DNA of 64,000 nt from Thermoactinomycetaceae bacterium (GCA_025449975.1 JANWIG010000038.1:1-64000), one strand, 5' to 3'. Shown: positions 1 through 8,838, counted from the first letter of the stretch. Program-made: numbers and translations. Notes: generated by a model from the letters alone, not told the origin.

Positions 1-15
1 ACGAACATATCTTCG

Positions 16-66
16 TAAGTCTGTGAACCTCCTCGTTTTTTAAAGGATGAGAGATTCACAGACTTT
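16..66 (+). terminator. Hairpin terminator upstream of first CRISPR leader
   Basis: An 11-bp inverted repeat (AAGTCTGTGAA at about 16-26, TTCACAGACTT at about 54-64) is followed by a T run. It probably ends transcription of a plus-strand gene left of the window, conceivably the cas operon, though that is not visible. A degenerate version of the same element lies at about 1494-1545, ahead of the second array. Confidence 0.6.
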
Positions 67-207
67 TTTCGCTATTGAAAAGCCGAGAAGGCTTGTGATA
101 TCTTAGATATTGGCAAGGGTTTGAGTTGTATCCATATTGGAATTGAAACAAATTTCTTAGTTAGTACTAAGACAGCTCACTAAGTTGTATCCATAGCGGA
201 ATTGAAA
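60..207 (+). CRISPR. CRISPR array A, two repeats, with leader-like sequence
   Basis: A repeat of about 30 nt occurs at 119-148, starting GTTTGAGTTG and ending GGAATTGAAA. A degenerate copy at 178-207 retains AGTTGTATCC and GGAATTGAAA. They are separated by 29 nt, shorter than the 36-39 nt spacers of array B. The preceding 60 nt (starting GACTTTTTTCGCTATTG) recur upstream of array B, so this is probably a leader. The ATTGAAAC end is typical of type I-B/III repeats and predicts transcription on the plus strand. The second repeat's 5' end is eroded, as expected for a terminal repeat or a decaying array. No cas genes are in the window. Confidence 0.7.
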
Positions 208-243
208 CTACTAGCTTTGTATTTAGATTCGTTATATATCTAT

Positions 244-290
244 CTAAAGTGCCCCCCTCAATACCCGTGGTATTAAGGGGGGCACTTTAG
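244..290. terminator. Long perfect inverted repeat, probable bidirectional terminator
   Basis: A perfect 15-bp stem (CTAAAGTGCCCCCCT at 244-258, its complement at 276-290) encloses a loop that itself can pair AATACC with GGTATT. The arm ends are A/T rich rather than followed by a long T run. It sits just after array A and may stop crRNA precursor transcription. From 291 to 557 I see no other feature. Confidence 0.5.
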
Positions 291-557
291 ACCTGCTTGA
301 TTGTACTCCTCATCCTCCTGTCAAATTGTCCTGCTCCTTCCGAATAATCCAATTTCCAAATGGCTTGCGCTTGGGGGTATAAGAGTCAAATCAAATCTAA
401 GCCATTTGTAGATTCGAATGCTCAAAGTACGGTTATAAGGACATGCGAAAACGATTGAAATATCTGAAACTAAACTATCGAGTCTCAAATGCTTCCAAGG
501 AATGTTCCAACTAAAGATAATGAGTATACCTAGAAATAAGGAGGACAAATAAAATCA

Positions 558-1253
558 ATGGATCAACCAAACAGAAAAAAGATAGCTTCATGGGTTGGGT
601 TATCTCTACTAGCGATCATTGTCTTAACTGTTTTCTTTATATTGCTAGCAATGGGGATTGAATTGCTCATGCCGCAGGCCAAATTTGGAGCAGAAGTTAA
701 CGCAGCGGTTTTAATGGGTGCTGTTTCTGCTTTTGTGCCTGCTGCCGTCGGTATCGCAACAATCTATATCACTTACCGAATTAACAAGCAAACCCAACAA
801 ATTATGGAGAGACAATTAAGACAGAACCAAGTATCATTTTTTTGGCAAAAACGATTTGAAATTTATTCAGAACTGGCCAAACGAATTGAAGCTTATGCAG
901 TAAGTTATCTCGAGGCTGTAGAGGATGAATTTTATGGTAACAAAATGGGGAAGCGATACGAACATGTAAAACATCGTGATAGATTTCGTGACTATTTTGA
1001 AGACCATATTTTCATTATTTCTGCGGAATTAGAAAAACAACTATGGGCATTTATTAATGCTCGTGAATATTACGTTACCTATACGGATGATCAAGGAAAA
1101 GAACAATCCATAGAGTTTAGTGTATTCAAAAACAACTACATAAAAAAACAAATGTATAAAGATTTAGGAATAGATACATTTAATAAAGAAATGATGCAAC
1201 TATTCAATCTATCATTTGAAGAAGAGAAAGAAGACAACGAAAAGGGAATATAG
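558..1253 (+). CDS. Unknown membrane protein, two N-terminal TM helices
   Basis: 231 aa. I do not recognise the family. Two hydrophobic segments at about residues 10-35 and 48-73 form a membrane hairpin. They are followed by a charged, mostly helical cytoplasmic region of about 155 residues with no catalytic motif I can identify. AGGAGG at 539-544 lies 13 nt before the ATG, somewhat far but strong. The gene stands alone between CRISPR array A and a decayed copy of the glnA 3' end, inside an apparent duplication, so it is a likely acquired accessory gene. Proteins of this layout are common near phage-defence and mobile loci, but nothing here proves such a role. Confidence 0.65.
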   Translation: MDQPNRKKIASWVGLSLLAIIVLTVFFILLAMGIELLMPQAKFGAEVNAAVLMGAVSAFVPAAVGIATIYITYRINKQTQQIMERQLRQNQVSFFWQKRFEIYSELAKRIEAYAVSYLEAVEDEFYGNKMGKRYEHVKHRDRFRDYFEDHIFIISAELEKQLWAFINAREYYVTYTDDQGKEQSIEFSVFKNNYIKKQMYKDLGIDTFNKEMMQLFNLSFEEEKEDNEKGI

Positions 1254-1283
1254 TAGCTAGAAGAACAACTCCTAACACCTATA

Positions 1284-1365
1284 ATATCAAGGGGATTGTT
1301 ATTGTATTTAATTTTAAGGACTTACGTTATCCCTTTTCTCATTGGAGCATTTGTGCTTCTCATTT
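1284..1365. repeat. Decayed copy of the glnA terminator and 3' end
   Basis: ATATCAAGGGG at 1284 followed by ATTGTATTTAATTTTAAGGAC aligns with 2007-2047 (GTATCAAGGGG, then ATTGTATTCATTTTAGTATAAGGAC). The similarity continues into the last codons of glnA, for example CTCATTGGAGCATTTGTGC at about 1339 against CCCATTGATGTACTTGGGTGC at about 2070. By eye it is about two-thirds identical with small indels. It marks the right edge of the older copy of a duplicated segment. The stretch 1366-1475 shows nothing else. Confidence 0.5.
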
Positions 1366-1533
1366 TCTATCTTTTTAAAAAAACGATAATGGCTAAATTA
1401 CACAGATGAAATCATATCAATACATTTTTATCAAAGCCATCTATCTTGTGGAGATTTACAAATAAAGTAGATCAAAGGGTATCTATCTCCGCAAATCTGT
1501 AAGCTTCTCCAAGTCTTTTCAAGAATGACGTCT

Positions 1534-1880
1534 CAGACTTTTTTCGCTATTGAAAAGCCGGAAACCCTTGTGATATCTTAGATGTTGGTAAGGGCTTGAG
1601 TTGTATCCATATTGGAATTGAAAACTTTTGACGCTTACTCACTTTTGAATCCTCCTTCTCGTTTGAGTTGTATCCATCGTGGAATTGAAAAAATAGGGTC
1701 ATCCATAGTCTCCCTATGGGATGGAGTGTTTGAGTTGTATCATCGTGGAATTGAAACTTGAAATTCAAGATAAAACTTCTCAGCAGCCTTACGTTTGAGT
1801 TGTATCCATCATGGAACTGAAATGATCAGTCTCATTGGAACCATTTGGTTAGAGAGTGGATGTTTGAATTGTATAAATCC
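1534..1880 (+). CRISPR. CRISPR array B, four repeats plus truncated terminal repeat
   Basis: Repeats lie at 1594-1623, 1661-1690, 1728-1756 (one base deleted) and 1793-1822, with a truncated degenerate copy at 1862-1880. Spacers are 37, 37, 36 and 39 nt. Repeats start GTTTGAGTTG and end GGAATTGAAA with variation in the centre (ATATT, ATCGT, ATCAT). The leader copy at 1534-1593 matches that of array A. Repeat degeneration increases away from the leader, consistent with plus-strand orientation. Such small, diverging arrays without adjacent cas genes may be relics, or may be served by cas genes elsewhere. Confidence 0.85.
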
Positions 1881-1990
1881 TCATCGGCTGCTTTTGATCC
1901 CCTTCCGGATTGCTTTATGAAAGCTGGCGCTCCCTTTCGATCATCTTTCGGATAAGTCATCTCATCTATCCCTTAACCATAAAAATAAAA

Positions 1991-2023
1991 CCCCTTGATA
2001 CCTTTCGTATCAAGGGGCTTTTT
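1991..2023. terminator. Terminator of glnA (bidirectional)
   Basis: An 11-bp stem CCCCTTGATAC / GTATCAAGGGG (1991-2001, 2007-2017) is flanked by T-rich sequence on the plus strand and A-rich sequence on the left. It can therefore end glnA on the minus strand and read-through from the CRISPR array on the plus strand. Confidence 0.8.
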
Positions 2024-2036
2024 AATTGTATTCATT

Positions 2037-3374
2037 TTAGTATAAGGACATATATTGGTCTCTTTCCCATTGATGTACTTGGGTGCGGAACATATCCCAT
2101 TCGATTTGTTTCGCTTCTAAGAAGGAGTTTAGTGCATGTTCTCCGAGTAGTTCGACCATGATGGTACTTTCTTTTAGTTCTTGTAGAGCTTCTTCTAGGC
2201 TGCTGGGCAAGCTGTAAATGCCCGCGTCACGGCGCTCTGCTTCATCCATGATATAAATGTTACGATCGGTTTGGGGAGGTAAGGGTAGTTTGTTTTTGAT
2301 TCCGTCTAATCCCGCTTTTAACATGACCGCGAGCGCCAAATAAGGGTTAGCGGATGGATCTGGATTTCGGATTTCTAGACGGGTTCCAATGCCTCGCGAG
2401 GCTGGAATCCGTACCAATGGACTCCGGTTTTTGGGCGACCATGCAATATAGCAAGGTGCTTCATAACCAGGAACAAGCCGTTTGTAGGAGTTTACAGTTG
2501 GGTTGGTGATTGCTGTAAAAGCACGAGCATGTTTCAACAACCCTGCTAAAAAGTAGCGAGCCGTATCGCTTAAGCCGAGTTCATCATTTTCATCATAGAA
2601 CAGGTTGGTGTCCCCTCTGAAGAGAGATAAATGGCAATGCATTCCCGAACCATTTACGCCAAATAAAGGTTTCGGCATAAAAGTAGCATGCAAGCCATAT
2701 TTACGGGCGATATTTTTTACAACTAGCTTGAACATTTGAATATTGTCTGAAGTGGTGACAGCTTCAGCGTATTTAAAATCGATCTCATGCTGACCAGGTG
2801 CCACTTCGTGGTGGGATGCTTCCACTTCGAAGCCCATTTGATCCAAAGTCAACACAATGTCCCGACGGCAGTTTTCGCCTAGGTCAAGCGGTGCCAAATC
2901 AAAGTAGCCACCTTGGTCATTCAATTTTAAAGTCGGTTCTCCATGTTGATCCGATTTAAAGAGGAAAAATTCTGGTTCGGTTCCGACGTTTAACGCTGTA
3001 AAGCCCATATCTGCTGCTTCTTTTAATGCTCTTTTCAAGATTCCACGCGGATCACCTGGGAATGGGGTCATATCTGGATTATAGACGTCACAGATTAAGC
3101 CAGCCACTTTTCCCAATTCATTGGACCATGGATAGATCACCCATGTGTCTAGATCGGGATATAAGTACATATCCGATTCTTCAATTCTTACAAAACCTTC
3201 AATCGATGATCCATCGAACATCATCTTATTATTCAACGCTTTTTCCAGCTGACTGCGTGGAATCTCAACGTTTTTAATCGTTCCTAATAGATCGGTAAAA
3301 AGGAGACGAATATATTTGACATTCTCTTGTTCAGCAATTCGTAAAATATCCTCTTTTGTAAACTTGCTTGACAT
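2037..3374 (-). CDS. glnA: Glutamine synthetase type I (GSI-alpha)
   Basis: 445 aa, close to the 444 aa of the Bacillus subtilis enzyme. It makes glutamine from glutamate, ammonia and ATP as a cytosolic dodecamer. Visible hallmarks are FDGSSIEGF at residues 53-61, the glutamate-binding region [17 protein letters not shown], the metal/ATP region [13 protein letters not shown], and [11 protein letters not shown]. Arg63 directly follows the GSSIEGFV motif, as in the Gram-positive alpha type that is feedback-inhibited by glutamine rather than adenylylated. It is the second gene of a glnR-glnA operon (33 nt gap), the classic Bacillales arrangement in which GlnR and feedback-inhibited GS control the operon together. 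Annotation is secure. Confidence 0.98.
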   Translation of the reverse strand: MSSKFTKEDILRIAEQENVKYIRLLFTDLLGTIKNVEIPRSQLEKALNNKMMFDGSSIEGFVRIEESDMYLYPDLDTWVIYPWSNELGKVAGLICDVYNPDMTPFPGDPRGILKRALKEAADMGFTALNVGTEPEFFLFKSDQHGEPTLKLNDQGGYFDLAPLDLGENCRRDIVLTLDQMGFEVEASHHEVAPGQHEIDFKYAEAVTTSDNIQMFKLVVKNIARKYGLHATFMPKPLFGVNGSGMHCHLSLFRGDTNLFYDENDELGLSDTARYFLAGLLKHARAFTAITNPTVNSYKRLVPGYEAPCYIAWSPKNRSPLVRIPASRGIGTRLEIRNPDPSANPYLALAVMLKAGLDGIKNKLPLPPQTDRNIYIMDEAERRDAGIYSLPSSLEEALQELKESTIMVELLGEHALNSFLEAKQIEWDMFRTQVHQWERDQYMSLY

Positions 3375-3407
3375 AAAGTTTTCTCCCTTCAGAAAGTGAG
3401 AAAGGAT

Positions 3408-3806
3408 TTAATGCCGAAAAAAGCGGGAAAGCTCACCACGGGTTAAATGGACTTCTCCCGGACGGGTGGGATGAGTCAATTGGCGGCGCAAAATCCGCCT
3501 TAGTTCTTGATCCGTTAGCTCCTTCTTCACCTTCTCCATCTCACGCTTTGTTTCCGACAGTTGCTGCGATTTGAGCAGAACAGCTTTGATTCCGGCGGTA
3601 TTCACGCCTTGTTCAATCAATTTTTTAATCTCTAGCAGCAATTCGATATCCTGAAAAGAAAATAGCCGCTGGTTTCCATCCGATCTTTTGGGATGAACCA
3701 ATCCTTGTTGTTCGTAATACCGAATCTGACGAGGGGTTAGCTCAGTTAATTTGTTTACAATTCTCATCGGGAATAACGGCATCGTCCGCCGGATCTGATC
3801 TCTCAT
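3408..3806 (-). CDS. glnR: MerR-family repressor GlnR
   Basis: 132 aa. The N-terminal winged helix-turn-helix of the MerR family spans about residues 17-80, with TPRQIRYYEQQGL and GNQRLFSFQDIELL. The C-terminal tail ends ELSRFFRH, matching the autoinhibitory tail of Bacillus GlnR that contacts feedback-inhibited glutamine synthetase. By family knowledge it represses glnRA and other nitrogen genes when glutamine is plentiful. It is the first gene of the glnRA operon, with a promoter and GlnR-type operator directly upstream, so autoregulation is expected. Confidence 0.96.
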   Translation of the reverse strand: MRDQIRRTMPLFPMRIVNKLTELTPRQIRYYEQQGLVHPKRSDGNQRLFSFQDIELLLEIKKLIEQGVNTAGIKAVLLKSQQLSETKREMEKVKKELTDQELRRILRRQLTHPTRPGEVHLTRGELSRFFRH

Positions 3807-3849
3807 CGCAGCAAGCTCCTTTCATTGATAGGATGACTTACCAGGTTCC

Positions 3850-3913
3850 ATTATATTGAAATGCACATTTAGTTGTCAATTTTATATACGTCTTTATGTA
3901 AGATAAGTTGACA
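3850..3913 (-). promoter_or_regulatory. glnRA promoter with GlnR operators
   Basis: On the minus strand, -35 TTGACA (3874-3879) and -10 TATAAT (3850-3855) are 18 nt apart, a near-ideal sigma-A promoter. A perfect GlnR box of the form TGTNA-N7-TNACA lies upstream at 3897-3913. A weaker second half-site pair overlaps the -35, giving the two-operator layout known for Bacillus glnRA. Confidence 0.8.
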
Positions 3914-3990
3914 TGTAAATTTTCTCCATCGCTCAGCTAGCTCACCCTATCTTCCTTCTATCGAGATTTTATTTTTTTAATCATTGATTG

Positions 3991-4602
3991 TCATTTAGAC
4001 TCTTCTTCTTCTTTCTTAGCCATCATTTTTAGATAGTTATTCTTTAAAATAGCAAACATATACAAATCAATAAAACGACCTTTCGAATACTCATATCCCC
4101 TTAATAACCCTTCATTGAGAAAACCAAATTTTTTGAGCAATTGAATCGAAGGAATATTATCCGGTTCTACCGTCGCCTCGATTCGATTTAGCCCCATTTG
4201 ATGGAAACCAAAGTGAAGTAAAACTTCGATCACTTCTGACATAAACCCTTTTCGCCAATGTTTTGCACTTAGTTCATAGCCAATCGATGCCCGTGCATTG
4301 CTTTTTGACCACTCGTTAAATCCGCATGTACCAATTAGCTCTCCTGTCTCTTTTAGTTCAAGTCCCAAGCGAACCGCATCGTCTCGATCAGCTAGTTGGT
4401 TCATCCATTCGATCATTTCTTTGACTTGATCTTCGTCGGTAAAAGTAGATTCATTAGAAAAAGTAGTTATGTTCAAATACTTGGTGACTCGTTCATCCGA
4501 CCAGATTCTTATGAGTGCTTCCACATCATTGTTGTTTAGCTTACGTAGTTTTATCCTTTTTGTTTCAATAATCGGAAACGATGATCCGGCAAAGAGACTC
4601 AT
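3991..4602 (-). CDS. GNAT acetyltransferase, RimJ/RimL-like
   Basis: 203 aa. The fold signatures of the acetyltransferase_3 group are present: an N-terminal ETKRIKLRKL strand, GYELSAKHWRKGFMSEV as the acetyl-CoA pyrophosphate loop (variant of RxxGxG/A), and NRIEATVEPDNIPSIQLLKKFGF, typical of ribosomal-protein and small-molecule N-acetyltransferases. The substrate cannot be told from sequence. It lies between glnR and the DUF456 gene on the same strand but separated by gaps of about 150-190 nt, so it is probably its own transcription unit. AGGAAGGAAA precedes the ATG. Confidence 0.85.
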   Translation of the reverse strand: MSLFAGSSFPIIETKRIKLRKLNNNDVEALIRIWSDERVTKYLNITTFSNESTFTDEDQVKEMIEWMNQLADRDDAVRLGLELKETGELIGTCGFNEWSKSNARASIGYELSAKHWRKGFMSEVIEVLLHFGFHQMGLNRIEATVEPDNIPSIQLLKKFGFLNEGLLRGYEYSKGRFIDLYMFAILKNNYLKMMAKKEEEESK

Positions 4603-4718
4603 TTTCCTTCCTCTCTCCTATTTCTAATTTTTATCAAGATCTGCCAAAGAAAGCGCTCACAACAACACAACCTTTCTATATATTATAGCAACAAAAACAT
4701 TTTAGTATAACATAAATA

Positions 4719-4742
4719 GAACGTTTCTATATAGAAACGTCC
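4719..4742 (-). terminator. Terminator after the DUF456 gene
   Basis: The perfect 20-nt palindrome ACGTTTCTATATAGAAACGT (4721-4740) lies just downstream of the DUF456 gene, with U-rich sequence following on the minus strand. Confidence 0.55.
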
Positions 4743-4755
4743 TTTTATTTTCCAA

Positions 4756-5253
4756 CTATAGTACCTCAATTAAGAACCAGATTAAAATCCCTGTTATCGA
4801 CACCAGTTTAAACAATGTACCAAAAATCAGGGTAAGCACACTGCTAAGTCCAACCTTAAAAGCATCTTTCACCGATTTTTTATACAGTAGCTCTATCACG
4901 ATAATAACCGCCATCGGTAGCAACACGATTGCCAGCGGTCCAAAGGGGATCGCGATGATCATCGCAATGATCGAAGCCCACACAGAGAGATTGGAGCCAC
5001 CGTATTTTTTCGCCAGATATCCTTGTAGGAAAAAGTCTCCTATTAAAAAGAATAATGTGATGCTATGGACAATGATCCAAAACGTCCAACTGAGTTCTAC
5101 ATCGTTAATAAAAAAGCGGTAAACGACAAATCCGCCCCAAAAAAATGGCATATCAGGTAGAACAGGAAGAATGATCCCGAGATAGCCTAGTATAAATAGA
5201 GCGATAATCACCAACCACCATAGACCATCGAGCCAGCCAATGTCTATGTCCAT
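4756..5253 (-). CDS. DUF456 family membrane protein
   Basis: 165 aa, almost entirely hydrophobic. It has about four to five predicted TM segments with a central glycine/proline-rich stretch (GYLGIILPVLPDMPFF near residues 23-38) and a second hairpin after AKKYGGSNLSVWAS, the pattern of DUF456. No function is established. The start overlaps the ynbB stop by one base (TGATG), so the two are translationally coupled. Confidence 0.8.
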   Translation of the reverse strand: MDIDIGWLDGLWWLVIIALFILGYLGIILPVLPDMPFFWGGFVVYRFFINDVELSWTFWIIVHSITLFFLIGDFFLQGYLAKKYGGSNLSVWASIIAMIIAIPFGPLAIVLLPMAVIIVIELLYKKSVKDAFKVGLSSVLTLIFGTLFKLVSITGILIWFLIEVL

Positions 5254-6539
5254 CAGCCTCTCCTCCCTTGGATCGATTCGGTATTCTCTACATCCAACAT
5301 TTGATCGATTGCCTGCATAATCGCTATTTTTACATGTGAGTAGGTGAGCCCTCCTTGCATATAAACGATATAAGGAGGACGTAAGGGTCCATCAGCTGAT
5401 AATTCAATACTCGCTCCTTGAACAAAAGCTCCGGCGGCCATAATGACGGGATCTTGATAGCCTGGCATGGGAGCTGGCTCAGGCATAATATATGCATCTA
5501 CTGGTGAACCGGCTTGAATTCCACGGCAAAAAGCAATCAACCGTTCTGGACTTCCTAGTCGGATCTGCTGGATCAGATCTGTACGGGGTTCCTCCCAGCT
5601 CGGTGTAGTTTCAAAGCCGAGTTCATTTAGCAAAGCCGCTGTAAAAACAGCTCCTTTCAACGCTTCACCTACAACATGAGGAGCTAAAAACAACCCTTGA
5701 TAATAGTCGCGAAGATAGCCGTATGTCGCTCCTCCTTCTAAGCCAATCCCCGGAGCAACCAATCGTGCTGCCGCTTGTTTCACCCATTCTTCTTTTCCGG
5801 CGATATAGCCTCCCGACTTGGCTAGACCCCCACCTGGGTTTTTGATGAGCGAACCAGCGATGAGATCTGCTCCTACATGGGTCGGTTCCATCTCTTCCAC
5901 AAACTCACCATAACAGTTATCGACAAAAACGATGAGATCCGAACGAATCCCACGGATCTTTGAAATCATCGTTTGAATCTGCTCAATCGTAAAAGAAGGA
6001 CGATCGGCATAGCCACGGGAGCGCTGAATTCCCACCATTTTGGTCTTGGGGGTAAGCTGTTTTTCAAAGGTAGAAAAATCGACTTCCCCCGTCGCCAAAA
6101 GGGGGATTTCCCGATAACCAATTCCGTAATCAGCCAGAGAACCAGAACCATCCTTCCCTTGACCGATCACTTGTTGGAGCGTATCATACGGTTTGCCACT
6201 TAAATAGATCAGTTCATCTCCTGGACGGAGGACACCATATAGACAAGCAGCAATGGCATGAGTACCTGAAATAATATGGGGACGTACCAGCGCCAATTCA
6301 GCACCAAACAAGTCGGCAAACACTTTTTCAAATACTTCCCGACCGAGGTCATCATATCCATATCCGGTCGAGGAGTGGAGATGATACTCGCTAACATGAT
6401 GACGGCGAAATGCCTCAAGTACTCGCCATTGATGGAAATCTACTTGTGCTTCAATTTTTCGGATCATTGGAGCGATTCGCTCAGTCACTTGGTCCACTTT
6501 TGTTTGAATCGTTTTCGCATGTTTTAACTGCTTGTACAC
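5253..6539 (-). CDS. ynbB: Methionine gamma-lyase family / aluminium-resistance-like PLP enzyme
   Basis: 428 aa PLP-dependent enzyme of the Cys/Met metabolism superfamily, YnbB subgroup. The Schiff-base region is SLIKNPGGGLAKSGGYIAG near residue 230, preceded by the PLP-aspartate segment LIVFVDNCYGEF. The family is often called methionine gamma-lyase or aluminium resistance protein, but the physiological substrate is not settled. The called start is GTG without a clear ribosome site, so the true N-terminus could be slightly different. Position between hflX and glnR is as in Bacillus. Confidence 0.9.
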   Translation of the reverse strand: MYKQLKHAKTIQTKVDQVTERIAPMIRKIEAQVDFHQWRVLEAFRRHHVSEYHLHSSTGYGYDDLGREVFEKVFADLFGAELALVRPHIISGTHAIAACLYGVLRPGDELIYLSGKPYDTLQQVIGQGKDGSGSLADYGIGYREIPLLATGEVDFSTFEKQLTPKTKMVGIQRSRGYADRPSFTIEQIQTMISKIRGIRSDLIVFVDNCYGEFVEEMEPTHVGADLIAGSLIKNPGGGLAKSGGYIAGKEEWVKQAAARLVAPGIGLEGGATYGYLRDYYQGLFLAPHVVGEALKGAVFTAALLNELGFETTPSWEEPRTDLIQQIRLGSPERLIAFCRGIQAGSPVDAYIMPEPAPMPGYQDPVIMAAGAFVQGASIELSADGPLRPPYIVYMQGGLTYSHVKIAIMQAIDQMLDVENTESIQGRRG

Positions 6540-6570
6540 TTTTATACACCATTTCTATCTTCTAAATTTC

Positions 6571-7836
6571 CTAGTAATCCATCTGGATACACGCTTTCAG
6601 TTCAGGGGAAAAGCGTTCATAATTTTCAATCGAAACACGTAGCCGAAAGAGCATCGTTACACCCGAAACTTTGGAGCTTAAGACTTCTGCCGAGCGATAT
6701 AGAATGGAAATCCAATCTCCTTTTTCCACTGGAATCTTCGCTTGACCCAGCAATTTCTTCTTCGTCAGCATCTGTCCAATCTTTTCTTTAAGAAGCAACA
6801 TGTCTTGCGGCTCCCATGCGGAAACCATCACTGTATCTTGTTGGGGCTGGAAGATCTTCGGCTCACTGACTCCCAGCTGATCTTTTTTATTTAAAACAGT
6901 CAACCGTGGCAGGTGCGCTGCCCCAAGCTCAATCAACACGTTTTCAACGACTTCCATCTGTTCATGTGCTTCCGGATGACTGGCATCCACCACATGAACC
7001 AGCAGATCCGCTTGGGTAACCTCTTCGAGAGTAGAGCGAAAGGCAGCTACCAAGTCATGAGGGAGATTGCGAATAAAACCAACGGTGTCTGTTAATAACA
7101 CTTTTTTGCCATCCGCTAGTTCGATCGCGCGGGTGGTAGGATCCAAGGTAGCAAATAGCCGATTTTCGGCGAGCACATCTGCTCCAGTCAACTGATTCAA
7201 CAAAGTCGATTTTCCCGCATTGGTATAACCGACGAACGCTACTTGGACCATATTGTTTTTCTTTCGACGTGTGCAATAAAGCATACGATGGCGCTTCACT
7301 TCAGCTAGTTCCTTTTTTAACGCGCGAATTTGCCGATGGATATGACGGCGATCGGCTTCCAATTTGGATTCTCCAGGACCGCGGGTACGGATCCCCGCTC
7401 CCAGTCTGGAAAGCTCTTTGCCTCGTCCTGTCAAGCGCGGCAATAGGTATTCTAACTGCGCTAGCTGTACTTGAAGACGCCCTTCTTTTGTTTGCGCACG
7501 TTGAGCAAAAATATTAAAAATCAGTTGAGTTCGGTCAAGTACTTTGCAAGGGAACAACTGTCCGAGATGATTCACTTGGGCCGGCGATAGTTCTTGGTCA
7601 AACAAGACCAAATCTGCCTCGTGTTCTTCCACCAATGTAGCGATTTCAATCGCTTTGCCTTTGCCAATACACCATGCAGGATCCTTGTTTTCACGAAATT
7701 GTATTACGCTTTGGATCACTTCGACGTTTACGGCTTCAGCCAATCTTTGCAATTCAGCTATGGAAGAAACGAGCTCGCTCTCCTGTTTTTTTGATCCACA
7801 TCCTACCAATATTGCTCTCTCATTCTGTGGATTCAT
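6571..7836 (-). CDS. hflX: Ribosome-associated GTPase HflX
   Basis: 421 aa. It has an N-terminal HflX domain, a linker helix region with the conserved GRGKELSRLGAGIRTRGPGE segment, and a G domain with GYTNAGKSTLLNQLT (G1), DTVGFIRNLP (G3) and LNKKDQL (G4). HflX binds the 50S subunit and splits stalled ribosomes under stress in studied bacteria. It is the Bacillus ynbA counterpart and sits 31 nt upstream of ynbB, so they are probably co-transcribed. Confidence 0.96.
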   Translation of the reverse strand: MNPQNERAILVGCGSKKQESELVSSIAELQRLAEAVNVEVIQSVIQFRENKDPAWCIGKGKAIEIATLVEEHEADLVLFDQELSPAQVNHLGQLFPCKVLDRTQLIFNIFAQRAQTKEGRLQVQLAQLEYLLPRLTGRGKELSRLGAGIRTRGPGESKLEADRRHIHRQIRALKKELAEVKRHRMLYCTRRKKNNMVQVAFVGYTNAGKSTLLNQLTGADVLAENRLFATLDPTTRAIELADGKKVLLTDTVGFIRNLPHDLVAAFRSTLEEVTQADLLVHVVDASHPEAHEQMEVVENVLIELGAAHLPRLTVLNKKDQLGVSEPKIFQPQQDTVMVSAWEPQDMLLLKEKIGQMLTKKKLLGQAKIPVEKGDWISILYRSAEVLSSKVSGVTMLFRLRVSIENYERFSPELKACIQMDY

Positions 7837-7863
7837 CCCGATGATGGATCATCCTTTCAATTT

Positions 7864-8838
7864 TTATCCTATTTTATTATACCATGAATACGCTGGTTGT
7901 CTCTCGTCTGCCTGCCGGAAATCCAAGTCCTCTCCTCGAATCAACATCAGTTCAGATCGATCCGTTACTTGGCTTTGCAAAAGACGAACAGCCTGGTTGC
8001 GGATCGCTCGTTCTAAAATATTCCGGATATGTCGGGCATTCCCAAAAGGTTGATCCTTCTTCGCTAACCTTTTTAACAAATAATTTCTTAGCTTTTCCTT
8101 TGCTGCTTGAGAAAGCCGATATTGACGGGACTCAATCATCTGCTCGGCAATCGTCATCAGCTCATCGACCGTAAAGTCGGCAAAGTGCAAATAGATCGGA
8201 AAACGTGAAGGAAGACCAGGATTTAGCTCCAAAAAGTGATCCATTTCCTGTTGATACCCTGCTAAGATCAGAATAAGTTCATTCCGATAGTCTTCCATCG
8301 CCTTGACCATCGTATCGATCGCCTCTTTGCCAAAATCCTTTTCTCCTCCGCGGGCGAGCGAATAGGCTTCGTCAACAAATAAAATGCCACCTAGAGCCTT
8401 TTTCACATGCTCCCGAGTTTTTTGGGCGGTATGCCCGATATATTCACCAACCAAGTCCGCTCGTTCCACTTCGATAAAATGCCCTTTGGATAAGACACCC
8501 ATCTCGCGAAATAACCGTGCGAGGATTCGCGCAACGGTGGTCTTCCCTGTACCCGGATTTCCCGTAAAAACCATATGTAAAACCTGTTGTTCGGCCAATA
8601 GGCCAACCGCTTTTCTCCGTTTATTGATCTCCAACCAAGCATAGATCTCTTTGACAAATGCCTTCACGTGCTTCAGTCCAATCATGGCTTCCAACTCATC
8701 GAGGCATCCGCGCAAACCACCAAATTCGGGTAAATTAGGCACATTGATTGGGGAAGGTTGTTTTACTGTCCGCTCTTCTCGTTCAAACACCACATGAATC
8801 CGATGCTTCACATCTTGGGTTGTCACATATCGGTTCAA
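7864..8838 (-). CDS. spoVK: Stage V sporulation protein K, AAA ATPase
   Basis: 324 aa CbbX-like AAA+ ATPase. Walker A is GNPGTGKTTVARI (about residues 93-105), Walker B is GGILFVDEAYSLARG, and an arginine-containing FPIYLHFADF region follows. SpoVK is needed for late spore maturation in Bacillus. The start is TTG, preceded by GGGGAG nine bases upstream. hflX follows 27 nt later. Together with cotE this shows a spore former. Confidence 0.95.
   Translation of the reverse strand: MNRYVTTQDVKHRIHVVFEREERTVKQPSPINVPNLPEFGGLRGCLDELEAMIGLKHVKAFVKEIYAWLEINKRRKAVGLLAEQQVLHMVFTGNPGTGKTTVARILARLFREMGVLSKGHFIEVERADLVGEYIGHTAQKTREHVKKALGGILFVDEAYSLARGGEKDFGKEAIDTMVKAMEDYRNELILILAGYQQEMDHFLELNPGLPSRFPIYLHFADFTVDELMTIAEQMIESRQYRLSQAAKEKLRNYLLKRLAKKDQPFGNARHIRNILERAIRNQAVRLLQSQVTDRSELMLIRGEDLDFRQADERQPAYSWYNKIG

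Noticed and set aside
321..548. 75-codon minus-strand frame left of the unknown membrane protein
   Set aside because: No ribosome site, no recognisable pattern, overlaps the likely promoter region of the gene at 558.
1547..1768. 73-codon open frame on the minus strand across CRISPR array B
   Set aside because: Its residues are just the translated repeats (FQFHD patterns); no ribosome site.
3026..3277. 83-codon plus-strand frame within glnA
   Set aside because: Antisense to conserved glnA coding sequence, no start signals.
8018..8657. Long plus-strand frames opposite spoVK and many other core genes
   Set aside because: They are antisense shadows of well-supported genes with no independent ribosome sites.
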